Part shown: in pieces, positions 35,565 through 45,728 of the stretch
Position numbering within the stretch: position 1 is the first letter of the stretch
Layout of the letters: the number at the start of each line of letters is the position of its first letter
Assembly: GCA_900155495.1 (NCBI GenBank)
Contig: FTLJ01000343.1
Location: forward strand, 1-45,728
DNA from: Porogramme epimiltina
Taxonomy: Eukaryota > Basidiomycota > Agaricomycetes > Polyporales > Polyporaceae
Direction: 5' to 3'
DNA length: 45,728 nucleotides
Notes under the pieces: model-generated
The model's input: the letters and a program-made list of their open reading frames with translations, nothing else
Database searches by the model: none
What the model was told of the DNA's origin: nothing
Program-made: the position numbers and the translations under genes

Positions 35565-35932
35565 TCAACGGCGTTTGGCCATCTGCATTGTAAGGTTGTC
35601 GATGTACATCTGTAACGTCTCATTTCCAGAGACCAGCTTGTCAACATCCGCCTGGACACCCTTGGCTTTAGCCAACATAGCTGCATCCAAGTCAACACGA
35701 TTGCACCTTGCAGTGCAGGTGAAGTAGGACCGACCGCGTAAATCCTCCTGAGCAGCAATGATTTCCCTAACCGCGTGCATAATGAATACGACTAGAAGCA
35801 GAATGAAGGCACTGTGACCCACTTGATGACCTTCTCTTTCTTGATAGCGTTGGTCACAATATCCCCCGAAGAAGGCGTAGGGACCCCCCAGCCAGCGTTA
35901 TCGTCGAACCCAGCTGAGTAAGAGACAGACAT
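35565..35932 (-). CDS. Short coiled-coil protein (SCOC-like)
   Basis: Three exons (35932-35823, 35766-35735, 35680-35565) give 85 aa. The N-terminus is soluble (SVSYSAGFDDNAGWGVPTP). The rest is one long helix: KEKVIKEIIAAQEDLR, then VQADVDKLVSGNETLQMYIDNLTMQMAKRR, with a heptad pattern and the GNETLQxYIDNL block typical of short coiled-coil proteins of the SCOC family. SCOC binds Arl1 and FEZ1 at the Golgi; a similar Golgi/vesicle role here is inference. The second intron (35681-35734) is 54 nt with no stop, so its retention would insert 18 residues with three cysteines. Without the first intron (56 nt) the frame breaks. The start codon shares a 232-bp divergent region with RAD50. Confidence 0.75.
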
Positions 35933-36164
35933 CGTCGAAGATGGTGGACGTCCAAAGTCAAGTCAAGTTACGTCGCCCGCCAGCCTTCTTGACTGTTAGA
36001 CGCCCAAATGCGTCTGATGACCAGTCACATGACACGTGTCACGACGCGTCGCGCCCGGCTCCCGATGGCATGCGTACAACGCACCCTCTTCCTGACTCTC
36101 ATCGCTACTATCTCACGGCGACAGGCTCTCTAGAGCTGGCGTTAACGACATATCTCTGCTCGCC
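35933..36164. promoter_or_regulatory. Divergent promoter, SCOC-like / RAD50, with MCB and E-box
   Basis: 232 bases. GACGCGTC at 36043-36050 contains ACGCGT, the MluI cell-cycle box bound by MBF in fungi, 115 bases before the RAD50 ATG. The palindrome GACACGTGTC at 36031-36040 contains a CACGTG E-box. Both are exact matches; regulation of RAD50 by MBF is inference from what is known of yeast DNA-repair genes. Confidence 0.5.
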
Positions 36165-39100
36165 ATGGCGCATATAAACAAGCTTGCTATCCGGGGAATC
36201 CGTTCTTTCGACGACAAGAATATTGCTGTCATCGAGTTCTTCTCGCCCGTCACAGTCATCGTTGGCCACAACGGGAGTGGCAAGACGACTATCATCGAGT
36301 GTCTCAAGTATGCCACAACGGGTGACCAACCACCTAATACGCGCGGTGGCGCGTTTATCCACGACCCAAAGATGGCGAATGAGAAGGAGGTCAAGGCTCA
36401 GGTGAAGCTTCGCTTCTACGCTGCTAATGGAACGCGTATGCTGGCTGTCCGGAATTTGTCGGTATCCATGAAGAAGAGTGGAGGGTTGACAATGAAGACG
36501 CTGGAGAGCATACTGGGGCTAGCAGAGGATGTGGAGAAGGGGAGCGGGAAGGTCAGTGGCTCACCGCCGGGGATATCCCTCAACTTGGTACGAGATGTTT
36601 ATACGTTTCGCAGCGTGGGGTCATCTCTACGAAGTGTGCGGAGATGGACAGCGAGATTCCGCATCTACTGGGGGTCTCCAAAGCTGTTTTGGAGAATGTT
36701 ATCTTCTGTCACCAAGAGGACTCATACTGGCCTTTGTCCGAACCAGCAGCATTGAAGAAAAAGTTCGACGATATCTTCGAAGCCACCAAGTCAGTTTCAT
36801 TCGGACATTTGTGAGGCGGGGTTTTATTGAATGACACTCTAGGTACACCAAGGCTCTGGATAATATTAAAGCCCTCCGGAAGGATCGTATGTCGGACCTC
36901 AAGGCAGAGACCGAACGTCTGCAAAGCCTTGCTCGCGAGAAAGCTCACGCGGATAAGCTCAAGACTCGTGTTACGGATGAGAATTCAAAAATAGCCCAGC
37001 GTACAACCGAGTACGATGAACTTCTCGCCGCATACGACCAACAGGTTCGCTCAAATCAGGTTCTGCACGACACCGGGAGCAAGTTCCGCGAGATCTACCT
37101 GAAAGCAGAACAACTAGCTGAGAAGAAGGCTAACTTCAAGGAAGAGATGGATCTTGCACGGGAAAACTTGCAGGAAATCGCCGGTGAAATAGGCCGTCCC
37201 AGTCGAGAGATTACACTGCATGAACTGACAGTTGGATGCAGGCACGGACGAGGAACTGAAAGAGCGCATGAAAACTCACGATGATCATGTCATGGATCAA
37301 AAGCAGAAGAGCAAGGTACAACAAGGCCATTTGGACGATGCCGAAGAGAAACTCAAAACCTTGCGCACGAGCCATGTTAATCTGACGAGTCGTCAGGGGC
37401 AAATCATCGCAGAGGAAAATGTGCGTGTCAGAGGGGTCTTTCTTACCATGTATTGCTCACCTTGTTCCAGATTATTGAGCAGAGAATGGGCGAGCGAGAG
37501 GAATTCGTACATGAGCTTGCGGCAAAGTTCCATATTCGGGGCTTTGAGGCGTCTCCCCTTGAGCGCGAGGGGGCTTCCCAGTTCTTGGTCGCTCTAAACG
37601 AGCAGAAGCGTCGGCAGCAATCGGAGTTCGACAGAATACAGGTACGCTGATATGGGCTGCGACGCACTTCGTAGACCTGATATCCCTGTAGGCTGAGGGT
37701 CGCTCGAGGAACGAGGAATACAACCTCAAATCTAGGCAACTGCACGCTACGTTGGAAGGCTACAAGCAAGAGCGGAAGGGTCTCAAGGAGCGGGGGGTAA
37801 CTGCATCTTGTAATCAAGTAGTTCCTCGCTCACGATTAACCAAATGCAGGCGACCCTTAACGAACGCATTTCAACCGCAGAAGAACAGGTCGATGCTGCG
37901 CGTATGCTCACCGCTCGCCTCGCCGAAATCAAGCAGGACATCGAGGACAAGCGGCGCAGGCTTGACAAGGCCCGCCAAGACCTTAATTCTGCCAACTTCG
38001 ATAAGAGGATCGCCGAGAAGTCTCAGAAGAGTAGCACCCTCGAGAGCAGGAGGGAAGATCTGAACACTGAGCTCCGCACGTTGTCCCTGCAAGCAGACAG
38101 TCGCGCGAAGCTGGATCTTCAGAGGGCACAGATGAAGACTAAGACTTCAGAGATCCAGACGACGTAAGGCTTCCGACCAGTCATTTAGCAGCGTGCTAAT
38201 GTCATCGACCCAGTATCGACCTTTGCAACGCTAAATTCCGAAAGCTTGTTGGTGTCGATGCTCGCCCCGAGTCGATGGAACAAGAACTGGATAGGACTAC
38301 ACTGTAAGGTGTTCTGGGTTCATCGCGTCGTGGTTGCCTCTCAAGCCCTTTTCAGGGAGAAAGAGCGGGAACAGCGAGAGTTGGAAGACCAGTCTAGCAC
38401 AGCAAGCAAAGCTCTTCAAACAGCACAGTCCAACTTGTCCAATCTCAAAGCCCAACTCAAAATGAAGCGTGATGAGATTAAGAGTGCGTATAGCAGAGGG
38501 GGATATTGTATGTTGCAGAATATGCTCAAGGCTCTCATAGATCTCGATAAGAAGATAGAGGACGGGTTAAACGGGGATCATTCCTCTGTCGATGATGCTC
38601 TCGGGGATGCGACTAGAGAGGTCGGCATGCGCAACGAGTTCGTATACAAGGTATACAATGATCGCGACTATTGACTGACAAGTGCATACAGGGAGCTTGG
38701 TAAGAATGCGGGGACACACGACGTCTTTAAGCGTTTCCTTGAATATGGGGAAAAGAAGAAGTGCTGTCCGGTGTGCGTCCGTGATCTCGACAAGCAGGAA
38801 ATGGAGGTGTTCGAAAAGAGTGTAAGACGAACTCCCGACGTGCTATAGCGTGATAGGGACTGACAAAGGTGCAGGTCAAGGCTTCGATCAAGAAGTCCAC
38901 CCCAGAGGCCATCAAGGAGCTCAGGCAGGAGCTTCAAGAATGGGAGGATGAGCTCAAGCGTCTGCAAGACCTTGCAGTCCTCGCCGCCTCGCGAGCCAAC
39001 CTCCACAGCGTCGAGATCCCTGCACTCGAGAAGCAAATCAAAGCATTCGAGGCGGAGATTCCCGGCCTCACGACCGAAGCGAACGAGGCATGTAGTTACA

Positions 39101-41516
39101 ATCCTTATCTCCCCGACGGGTTCTCTTGACCTTCTTTGCTACGTGCCCGCGGCACCGACAGGCTTCTGCGCGGCTCGCGGAAGTGGCGAAGGACCTCAAG
39201 GAGATCGCGGACCTGCGCCAGCACGCCGTGTCAGTGTCGAGGACGCGCAAGGAGATCGACCGCCTGAAGCAGGAGATCGCGTCCCTCGAGAGCGACCTCG
39301 TCGCGAGCGGCTCGACGAAGACGGCGGACGACGTGCAGAAGGAGCTCGACGAGGTCACTGTGGAGCTGTACGTGTTCTCGACATATCCGCGCGAGCCCCA
39401 GGCTTCAGCGGTGACCGGGCTGACTCCGCCTCCTTCGCCTTCGCAGGCGCGCCAACGAGCGCGAGAAGTCGCTCCTCGCGGGCGACCAGGAGCGGCAGCT
39501 GTCGTCGCAGCGGCAGCTCGAGCGGGAGCTGCACCAGCTCCAGCTCGACGAGAGCGAGCGCAAGTCCCAGCTCCGCGACAAGGACGAGCTTGAGCGCAAG
39601 ATCGTGGAGATGAAGGCGGAGATCGCCGCCGCGGACATGAAACTCAAGGTGACTGACGACGGCCGTGCGCTCTCCGAATGTGTTTACTGACCGGACGGGG
39701 GGCGTCGTTTAGGATCTCGATGCGAAGATGGCGGACGCGCAGGGCCCGATCGAGAAGCTCGACAGGGAGCACAAGGAGCTCGAGCGCGAGGCGAGCGCGA
39801 AGAGCGCGCAAGCCCAGAAGGCGCTCCAGGACCTCAGCACGAGCGCCGACAAGTTGGAGCAGATGAACAAGTGGCTGGCGAAGTGCGTCCCTCTTCCCCC
39901 CCGCCACACAACGCGTGTTGCACGCCACGTCTGACAGCCTTCTCTGCACACACGTGCACACAGGAACAGCAAGGAGAAGGCGGCGCAGCGGCTGCAGGCG
40001 GTCAACGACGAGATCGCGGAGAAGGCGGCGGAGGTGCAGGCCGAGGAGGGGCGGGTGGGCCAGATCCGCGCGAAGCTCGCGCAGCTCGAGAAGGAGATCA
40101 GTGAGGCGGCGGTGACGGCCGCGAGCCTGCGCGAGAACATGCGCTTCCGGCGGCTCCAGCGCGAGTGCGCGGCGGTCGAGGCGGAGCTGAGCGCGATCGA
40201 CATGGAGGAGGCGGCGAAGGCGAAGCGGATATGGACGGAGAAGTGGGCGGTCGAGAAGCAGAAGGAGAACGACCTCCAGAAGAAGGTTCGTTGTCGTCGC
40301 TAGTGCTTGCCTGAGGTGAGATGCTGTTAGCTGACGATCGTGCGTGGATTTTGGATAGTCTGCTCGACTCAGTGGAGAAATCAGCCAACTTGAAATTGGC
40401 CTCAGTACTCTGGAGAATGACCTCGCGGAGTACAAAGATATCAACAAGAGATATCGGGACCAGCTCATCAAGGTCAAGGTGTGTGTCGGGAACAGCACTC
40501 TGCGCCGTCTCGTTGGGGCTCGTAATTTTGCTAATGTTGTGTCAGATGTCAGACATGGCTAACAACGACCTGGAGAAGTACGCGAAAGCATTAGACAGGT
40601 AGGGTTAACACCATCGCCCTCAAATATTTGCTCATGCGTCGTTTGCAGTGCAATCATGAAGTACCACTCGCTTAAGATGGAAGAAGTCAACGACACCATG
40701 CGGCACCTTTGGAACAAAACATATCAGGGCACTGGTGAACTTTCCCGCTGGGCGCCGCGCCGCGTGGTCGAGGCTGACGCGCTCATTCCGCCACCGCACA
40801 CAGACATCGACGGCATCAAGATATGCTCCGACAGCGAGGGCGGCGCGACGAAGCGGTCGTACAACTACCGCGTAGGTGCTCATCCGGCGCCGCTGTGACG
40901 CGACGACGCGCTCGCTCGCTCACGTCGCGTGCTCCCTTCTCAGGTGGTCATGACGAAGGACCAGGTCGAGATGGACATGCGCGGCCGCTGTTCTGCCGGG
41001 CAGAAGATGCTCGCGTCCATCATCATCCGGCTCGCCCTCGCGGACTCGTTCGGGCAGAACTGCGGCATCCTCGCCCTGGACGAGCCCACGAACGCGCTCG
41101 ACACGGAGAACATCGACGCGCTCGCTGCCAGTCTCGTCGAGTGAGTGTTTCACCGCGTCCCCCCTCCCTCCCCCCACTTTTCCCCTTCCCCCTTTGCCAT
41201 TCAGTCCGTGTGAGGGTGTGCCTGCGGGGCCAGTGACGGCTGACCCCCATCCGCGCGCTGCAGCATCATCAACGAGCGCAAGAACATCGCGAACTTCCAG
41301 CTCATCATCATCACGCACGACGAGAACTTCTTGGCCAAGCTCGGGCAGAGCAACGTGATGGAGCACTACTGGTGCGTCCCCCTCCCCTTCGCCCCCGCCG
41401 CAGCCGCCCGCTGACCCCTGCCTCCTGCCTCCCCCCCCCCGGGTCCACGCGCGCACAGGCGCGTGTCGCGGGACGCGAGGCAAAAGTCCGTCATCGAGAG
41501 ACACAGGTTCGGGTAG
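36165..41516 (+). CDS. RAD50: RAD50, DNA double-strand-break repair ATPase (MRN/MRX)
   Basis: Twenty-three exons give 1306 aa, matching the usual 1300-1320: 36165-36551, 36614-36789, 36843-37183, 37242-37420, 37471-37641, 37692-37796, 37850-38163, 38214-38303, 38356-38483, 38541-38637, 38692-38821, 38875-39087, 39162-39367, 39447-39648, 39713-39882, 39964-40285, 40359-40478, 40546-40598, 40649-40734, 40804-40871, 40944-41140, 41264-41371, 41459-41516. RAD50 tethers and signals broken ends with Mre11 and Nbs1/Xrs2. Seen: Walker [10 protein letters not shown] (34-42), Q-loop region [11 protein letters not shown], long coiled coils on both sides of the zinc hook CPVC (Cys688, Cys691), ABC signature CSAGQK (1202-1207), Walker B LALDEPT with Asp1232-Glu1233, and the H-loop ITHDE. 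Intron 12 is GC-AG; introns 10 and 16 start with GTTCGT. The frame is intact throughout. Confidence 0.97.
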
Positions 41517-44500
41517 TCCCCGGGCCCTCGTCGGCCTGGGATCTGTCGTCCGTATACAGTCGCTGCTACGCCTCCACGCTTCTTTGCCTCTTCCCGCGCG
41601 CCCGTCCGATCGTCCCCAGCTCCCCGTGCTCTCTCGGCGTGTGAGCGCGTCGGGTGCGGCCCCGCAGCTGCGCGCGGGTGCGCTCCTGGGGCCGCACGTT
41701 AGATGAACCTCGCGTGAAGTCATGGCGGAAACGCGCCCCGGATCGCCCGGGGCCCCACACGCTTCGCGCGCGTCCGAGGGGGAGGGGGCCACAGGACACA
41801 GCTTCTCGCGCGGCGCCTGGTGGTGCGCCCCAGCACTTGCTCCGCACACGCCTGCGTGGCTCGTGCTCGTGCCCGTGCTCGTGCTCCCAACCTTCTATCG
41901 CGACACTCGACGCTGCGTCCTCTGCGAAAAAGGTCCGAGGCCGTAAGTCCGCAGCCGTCGCATCTACCGCTCGGTACGCCGAGCTGTATCCGACGTCCGA
42001 CGCGCGATGATGTCGGCGTCGACGACGGTGGCAGACGTTGGTCGGTGCGCGACGGCGACAGCGACCGGTGGCATCTGCGGTGCGCGCGCGTCGACGTCGG
42101 GACGGCTTTTGTTCGTCCGACGCACCCGTCGCGCGGTCCATGAAATCATTGGAGCCGGCGCGGCGCATGCGGCGCAGACGCGTGATGCAGGGTGCGCGAA
42201 TCCGTCCCGTCGAGCTCGCCCGGCCGGGGGCCGAGCATGACGCGTGAAGCCCGCTAGCTCCTTCGCCATCGATCACGCTCTCTTCCTCAACTCGTCGTTA
42301 AAGCGCGGCCGCGGATCGTCGCGCGCGCCGCATCAGGCTCAGGTCCGAGACAGACATACACGCGCTCGCGTTTCTGTGCTCGAAGACCAAGCGCACCAGA
42401 AGCCTCCTCACCGCACGCTGCGCGCCGAGCTGCGTTCGGCGTGCCTACTGAGAGCACGCACGCACGAGAGGAGTACCTCTGCAGTCCCCGCGCACGAGCG
42501 CGCTCGTGCTCCGTACGCGTACGTACGTGGCCCCCGCGTCGAAACTCGCGGCGATACCACGCGCGGGCCCCCCCAGGCCCCCAGGCCTCGTGCCCCGCCG
42601 CGCGCCTTCCCTCCTTCCTTCCCGGCCTTCCCCCTCGCGTGGACCTCGGCGGGGTTTGATCCGGGTCGAGGGCGCGCGGGCGGCGCGGGGAATGCTCGCT
42701 ACTTAGCCGAGCCCAGGCGACGAGCCGCATCGCGATCCACTCAAAGTGGCACGCCGACCTCGTCGCGAGAGCCAAAATGCTATTGCTATTTTCGGCGGCG
42801 GTGGTGGCGGCCCGCGCCCGGCCGCTCGCCGCGCACGGACCCGGTGGGGGGCGCTCGAGCGCCCGGGGCTCGAACCGCACTCAGCACCACTGTGTGTTGA
42901 GGCACGAGGGTTTGTTCGAGGGCTCGATCGTCCGTCGATATCACGCCTGTTGAAGATTGTGGGTGTGTGCGGAGCCGGCGCGCAGCGCGCACGTCCAGCC
43001 GCCGCCCACCGACACCAGCATCCAGCACCAGTACTGTAGTTGCCGGTCAGTCCGGCAAGATCGGCATCGTAATAAGAAGTCCCCAATGCATTAACAGTCG
43101 ACACCGTACAGACGTCCAGATGTCCGTCCAGAAGGCGTTCTGCCACTACGTATCCGGACACGCGCGCGCGGCCAGGACCCCGACGCGGGAGAGACGAGAC
43201 AGAGGACGTCAGCGAACCGCGGCGACGCGGCGACCGGGGGGGCGTGTGCCAGGACGCGCAGGACGCGGCATCGCCTCTGCCCCCTTGGGCCCATCTCCGC
43301 GCGCGGTGCGAGGCCCGAGAAGGAGAAGAAGGGCACGGAACGGGCCCGCCGCCCGCCCGGCGCGCGTCGGCACGGCGGGCGGGTGACAGGGGGGGTGGGT
43401 GTAGCTCCTCGCGAGCGGGCGGCCCGTCGAAGACGTCGCAAAAACGGCGATGAGAGCGACGAGAAGAGGGGTACTAGGGACGGGGCCGCGGTCCTCCCCG
43501 CCAGGGTGCGTGCGTGTGGCCTATGGCGCGTGCAAGCTGCTATATATGCGTGTGTGCGCGTCGGGGACCCGCCACGAGAGGGCCCCGCTCACCGACCGAC
43601 CGACCGTGCGTGCGCACACGAGCACGTACGGTCGGTCGGTCGGTGAGCGGGGGACGGGTGCAGAGCGTGCCGAGGAAGCGTGCACGTCCTTCTCGCCTTC
43701 GAGATGGGCGAAGAGGCGGGTGCCGTAACGCGGAGGGAAGCCCGGATGTGGCCACGGCCATGACGCAGGCGGTCGTCGTCGGGCGTCGGCGCCGGCGCTG
43801 GCCAAGAGCGTCGGACCCCCCTCCTCTCCTCCCCTTCTTCCTCAGGTTTGTCGGGTGTGCGCCCGGGGCCGCGAGATAGGGTTTTAGGAGGTCGTGGGGA
43901 GGCGGAAGCCTTCTGCGTCATCCTGTGGGTGATTGGACGAGCGACCGTGGCGTAGAGTTTTGTCTTCTGTCCACGACTCCACTTATCAGATAGTGGCTGG
44001 GCGGGAAGTAGACGGCGGTGTGGGTCGGCGTCGAACGTCTGGCGGTGCGTACAGAGTTTCTGCGGAGCGATATTTCCTCTACTTCGGGGCGACGGATTGG
44101 GGGCTAATTTGAGCTCGGGGAGGCTGGCCGCAACAGCGTAAGCTGCTCAGTGCTCGATAAGCGGATATTTCTGTGAAGTGGTGGCTGGATCTTCGCAGTG
44201 CGCGTTCCAACCGAGCCGTATATTCGTCGTACCGCGGGTGGTGCCATCCAGACCCTGCGAGTGCAACCGTGCCGCCAGAGGCGGGCTATCGTTGTCGTGC
44301 GGAAGGCCTCGGATAATCCTGTGATAATCCTCTGTATGGTTCGAACGACGCAAGGCTGAGAGTAGGCTCCCCGAAGCGCTGCTGGGGCGAGCGCATTGAG
44401 TCGCCCGACGGTCGCACTCCGGCGTTGTTCCACCCGAAGCGTCCTGGGGGGAGGGGGCCCAATGGCGCGCCCTCGTCCTGTGCTGAGCGTCGTCACCGCC

Positions 44501-44609
44501 TCGTCCGTTCGCTATCGAGGACGAGTGTCGTAACCGAGGTTAGTTCGGGATTAAGGCCTTGGAGCGCGAACCCGCTCTCCCGGGCGCGCCCCCCGAGCGT
44601 GCGCGAGTG
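41517..44609. other. GC-rich gene-poor flank
   Basis: About 3.1 kb after RAD50 with very high GC and long overlapping open frames on both strands rich in Arg, Pro and Ala. I could not assemble a phase-consistent gene here. It contains the strong hairpin at 43583-43652. Confidence 0.5.
43583..43652. repeat. 31-bp inverted repeat with 8-nt loop
   Basis: The 25-nt arm at 43583-43607 (CCCCGCTCACCGACC... with a CCGA/GACC repeat) is the exact reverse complement of 43628-43652. Pairing continues inward through one G.T pair and five more base pairs, leaving an 8-nt loop at 43614-43621. The whole forms a 31-bp stem. It may be a snap-back hairpin, cruciform or small-RNA precursor, or a product of the local CGAC microsatellite; it is not in a recognised gene. 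Confidence 0.85.
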
Positions 44610-45311
44610 CTATAAGATTCGCCCCCGCTGCGATAGGGTGCGCCTTCCCGCCTCGCCTCGTCCTGCTATCCGTGTATCAGCTTCTGCAGCTCCAAGTTGC
44701 TCTCTTCGCCCCGTTGCTCACCTCCATGGATTCCGCCGGAGCCGGTCTGGGGAGTGGTGTTAGGGGGCTCGAGAGGCGTGCTGCGAGCTGAGCAGCAGTC
44801 AGTTTCGTCGCCATGCCCTCCAGCAGGAGGCTGAACTTACCTCGACAGGAGAGTGGGACACTGGTCTCTGCGGCTGGCCCCACGGGCGCCTGTGAGAGGC
44901 GTAAGCGAGGGGCCCGGTCGCTCCCGCGACGTGGCCGTGCACACATGCACGCACGCACGCCCGCCGCGCACGCTCGGCGAACGCGCCTTGGCCCTCGACC
45001 GGCTCCTCGATGGCGACGAGGGTGGGGACTGGGGAGGTCTTGCGGGGCCAGGGCTGGCGGTAGAACGCGTAAAGGTTTCTGGTGCGTCGCGTCCTGCTCG
45101 TGTCCATGTGGGCTAAGTATATGCTCAACGCAGCGGGCCTTGGGCGGCATATGGCGCACAATCAGCGCGCCCCGGACGGCACCCCTTGGACGCACCTCCC
45201 CCCCCCCCCTCCCCTCGCGGTCGGCAACCGGGGCTTGGATGCGGGTCGCGGGGGGCGAGAGGAGTTCGCGATCCCAATGACGAAGCGCCACTCACCAGCG
45301 CTCTCCGCCAT
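44610..45311 (-). CDS. Weak candidate: five-exon gene, 96 aa, disordered product
   Basis: A chain of exons on minus keeps phase: 45311-45296 (ATGGCGGAGAGCGCTG then GTGAGT), 45078-44972, 44889-44841, 44787-44722 and 44662-44610, ending in TAG. The best evidence is the 53-nt intron 44788-44840, with a GTAAGT donor, a CTGAC branch site 12 bases before CAG, and the 59-nt intron 44663-44721 with a CTGAT branch. The product is Ser/Pro/Arg-rich with no domain (segments such as TRSTASPGPARPPQSPPSSP). It could be the start of a longer gene, a noncoding spliced transcript, or chance in GC-rich DNA. Confidence 0.25.
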
Positions 45312-45728
45312 CGTCGATGCACGTAGCGTGCTCGCTGGCGCCGAGAACGCTTCGCCGGAACAAGTCATGGCCCGGCCGCGCAATGTGGAGAGCTAGCGAA
45401 GACCATATGCGCGGCGTCGTGGAGCACAAGACGAGGGCGGTCGGGAGAAAGGGTCTGCTGCCGGGGGCGACGGGGGGATGTCGCGGGGTCGCGGTGAGAG
45501 CGTTCGCCCAAAGGGGGGCATGCGTGCGTACTTATTTTGGGTAAACTTCGGCCGTGCGCGCGATTCAGACCGCGGCCGCTGACGGCGAAGCGGCGCCCGC
45601 GGAGGTCGCGTTCTGCGCGCGGGGACGCGCTCGAAACGGAAGCGTGGCAAACCTAGGGACGGTGGCGGAGGGGCGGTGGCGAAGGGGGGCGGCCGGGGGT
45701 CGGCGCGGGTGGCGGGGCGGTCCTGGGC
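45312..45728. other. GC-rich right edge, nothing recognised
   Basis: 417 bases of GC-rich sequence to the end of the window. It could contain the promoter of the weak minus-strand candidate; no motif or gene is recognised. Confidence 0.45.

Noticed and set aside
35767..35822. Frameshift or programmed frameshift in the SCOC-like gene, with an apparent TM segment in the second frame
   Set aside because: A 56-nt intron with GTGGGT donor and TTAG acceptor restores a continuous coiled coil; the apparent TM segment is intron sequence.
40735..40803. RAD50-specific insertion [17 protein letters not shown] near the C-terminal ATPase lobe
   Set aside because: It is an in-frame intron (GTGAAC...CACAG); removing it joins the conserved [11 protein letters not shown] segment.
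41722..41946. 75-codon open frame after RAD50
   Set aside because: No splice support or domain; composition typical of random GC-rich DNA.

Overview
The window reads as nuclear DNA of a filamentous basidiomycete, most likely an agaricomycete and possibly a polypore. It is GC-rich, and almost every gene is interrupted by short (about 45-80 nt) introns with GT-AG ends and CTRAY-type branch sites. The proteins are typically fungal: a Ste7/Fuz7-type MAPKK, a PET127-family protein, an IGR-motif mitoribosomal protein, a secreted class 3 lipase and an F-box protein. I rebuilt each gene by hand from splice sites and reading-frame phase. All positions and protein lengths come from that exercise, not from transcripts.

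Layout. 1-5161 is GC-rich low-complexity DNA with no gene I can defend. 5162-8100 holds a secreted lipase and a SNIP1/Pml1-like FHA splicing protein, both on plus. 8655-12389 holds a C2H2-like transcription-factor candidate, a tRNA-Glu(UUC), mitoribosomal mS41 and an unknown four-TM protein; the three protein genes are on minus. 12675-17501 holds RIO1 kinase (plus) facing a MAPKK (minus). 17832-24087 holds a thimet/saccharolysin-type oligopeptidase, a small UBA-like gene and a UspA-domain protein (plus). 24361-29609 holds a PET127-like protein (minus), ARL8 (plus) and a four-unit polyubiquitin gene (minus). 30684-36164 holds an Hst3/Hst4-like sirtuin (plus), RPN13 (minus), an F-box protein (plus) and a short coiled-coil protein (minus). 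36165-41516 is RAD50 (plus, 23 exons, 1306 aa). 41517-45728 is again GC-rich and gene-poor, with one weak five-exon candidate and a strong 31-bp hairpin.

Most genes are independent housekeeping loci arranged as divergent or convergent pairs; there is no cluster or operon. Loose themes are ubiquitin/proteasome (polyubiquitin, RPN13, F-box), mitochondrial gene expression (mS41, PET127), genome maintenance (RAD50, H3K56-type sirtuin) and signalling (MAPKK, RIO1, ARL8).

I did not find a convincing new defence or mobile system. The most unusual feature is splicing architecture: in-frame microexons of 6, 9 and 12 nt in three different conserved genes, two GC-AG introns, and three introns with GTTCGT donors. 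Other points of interest are a polyubiquitin gene whose introns suggest duplication of a two-unit block, an RNA-hairpin sequence inside a RIO1 intron, and the 31-bp hairpin in the right flank.
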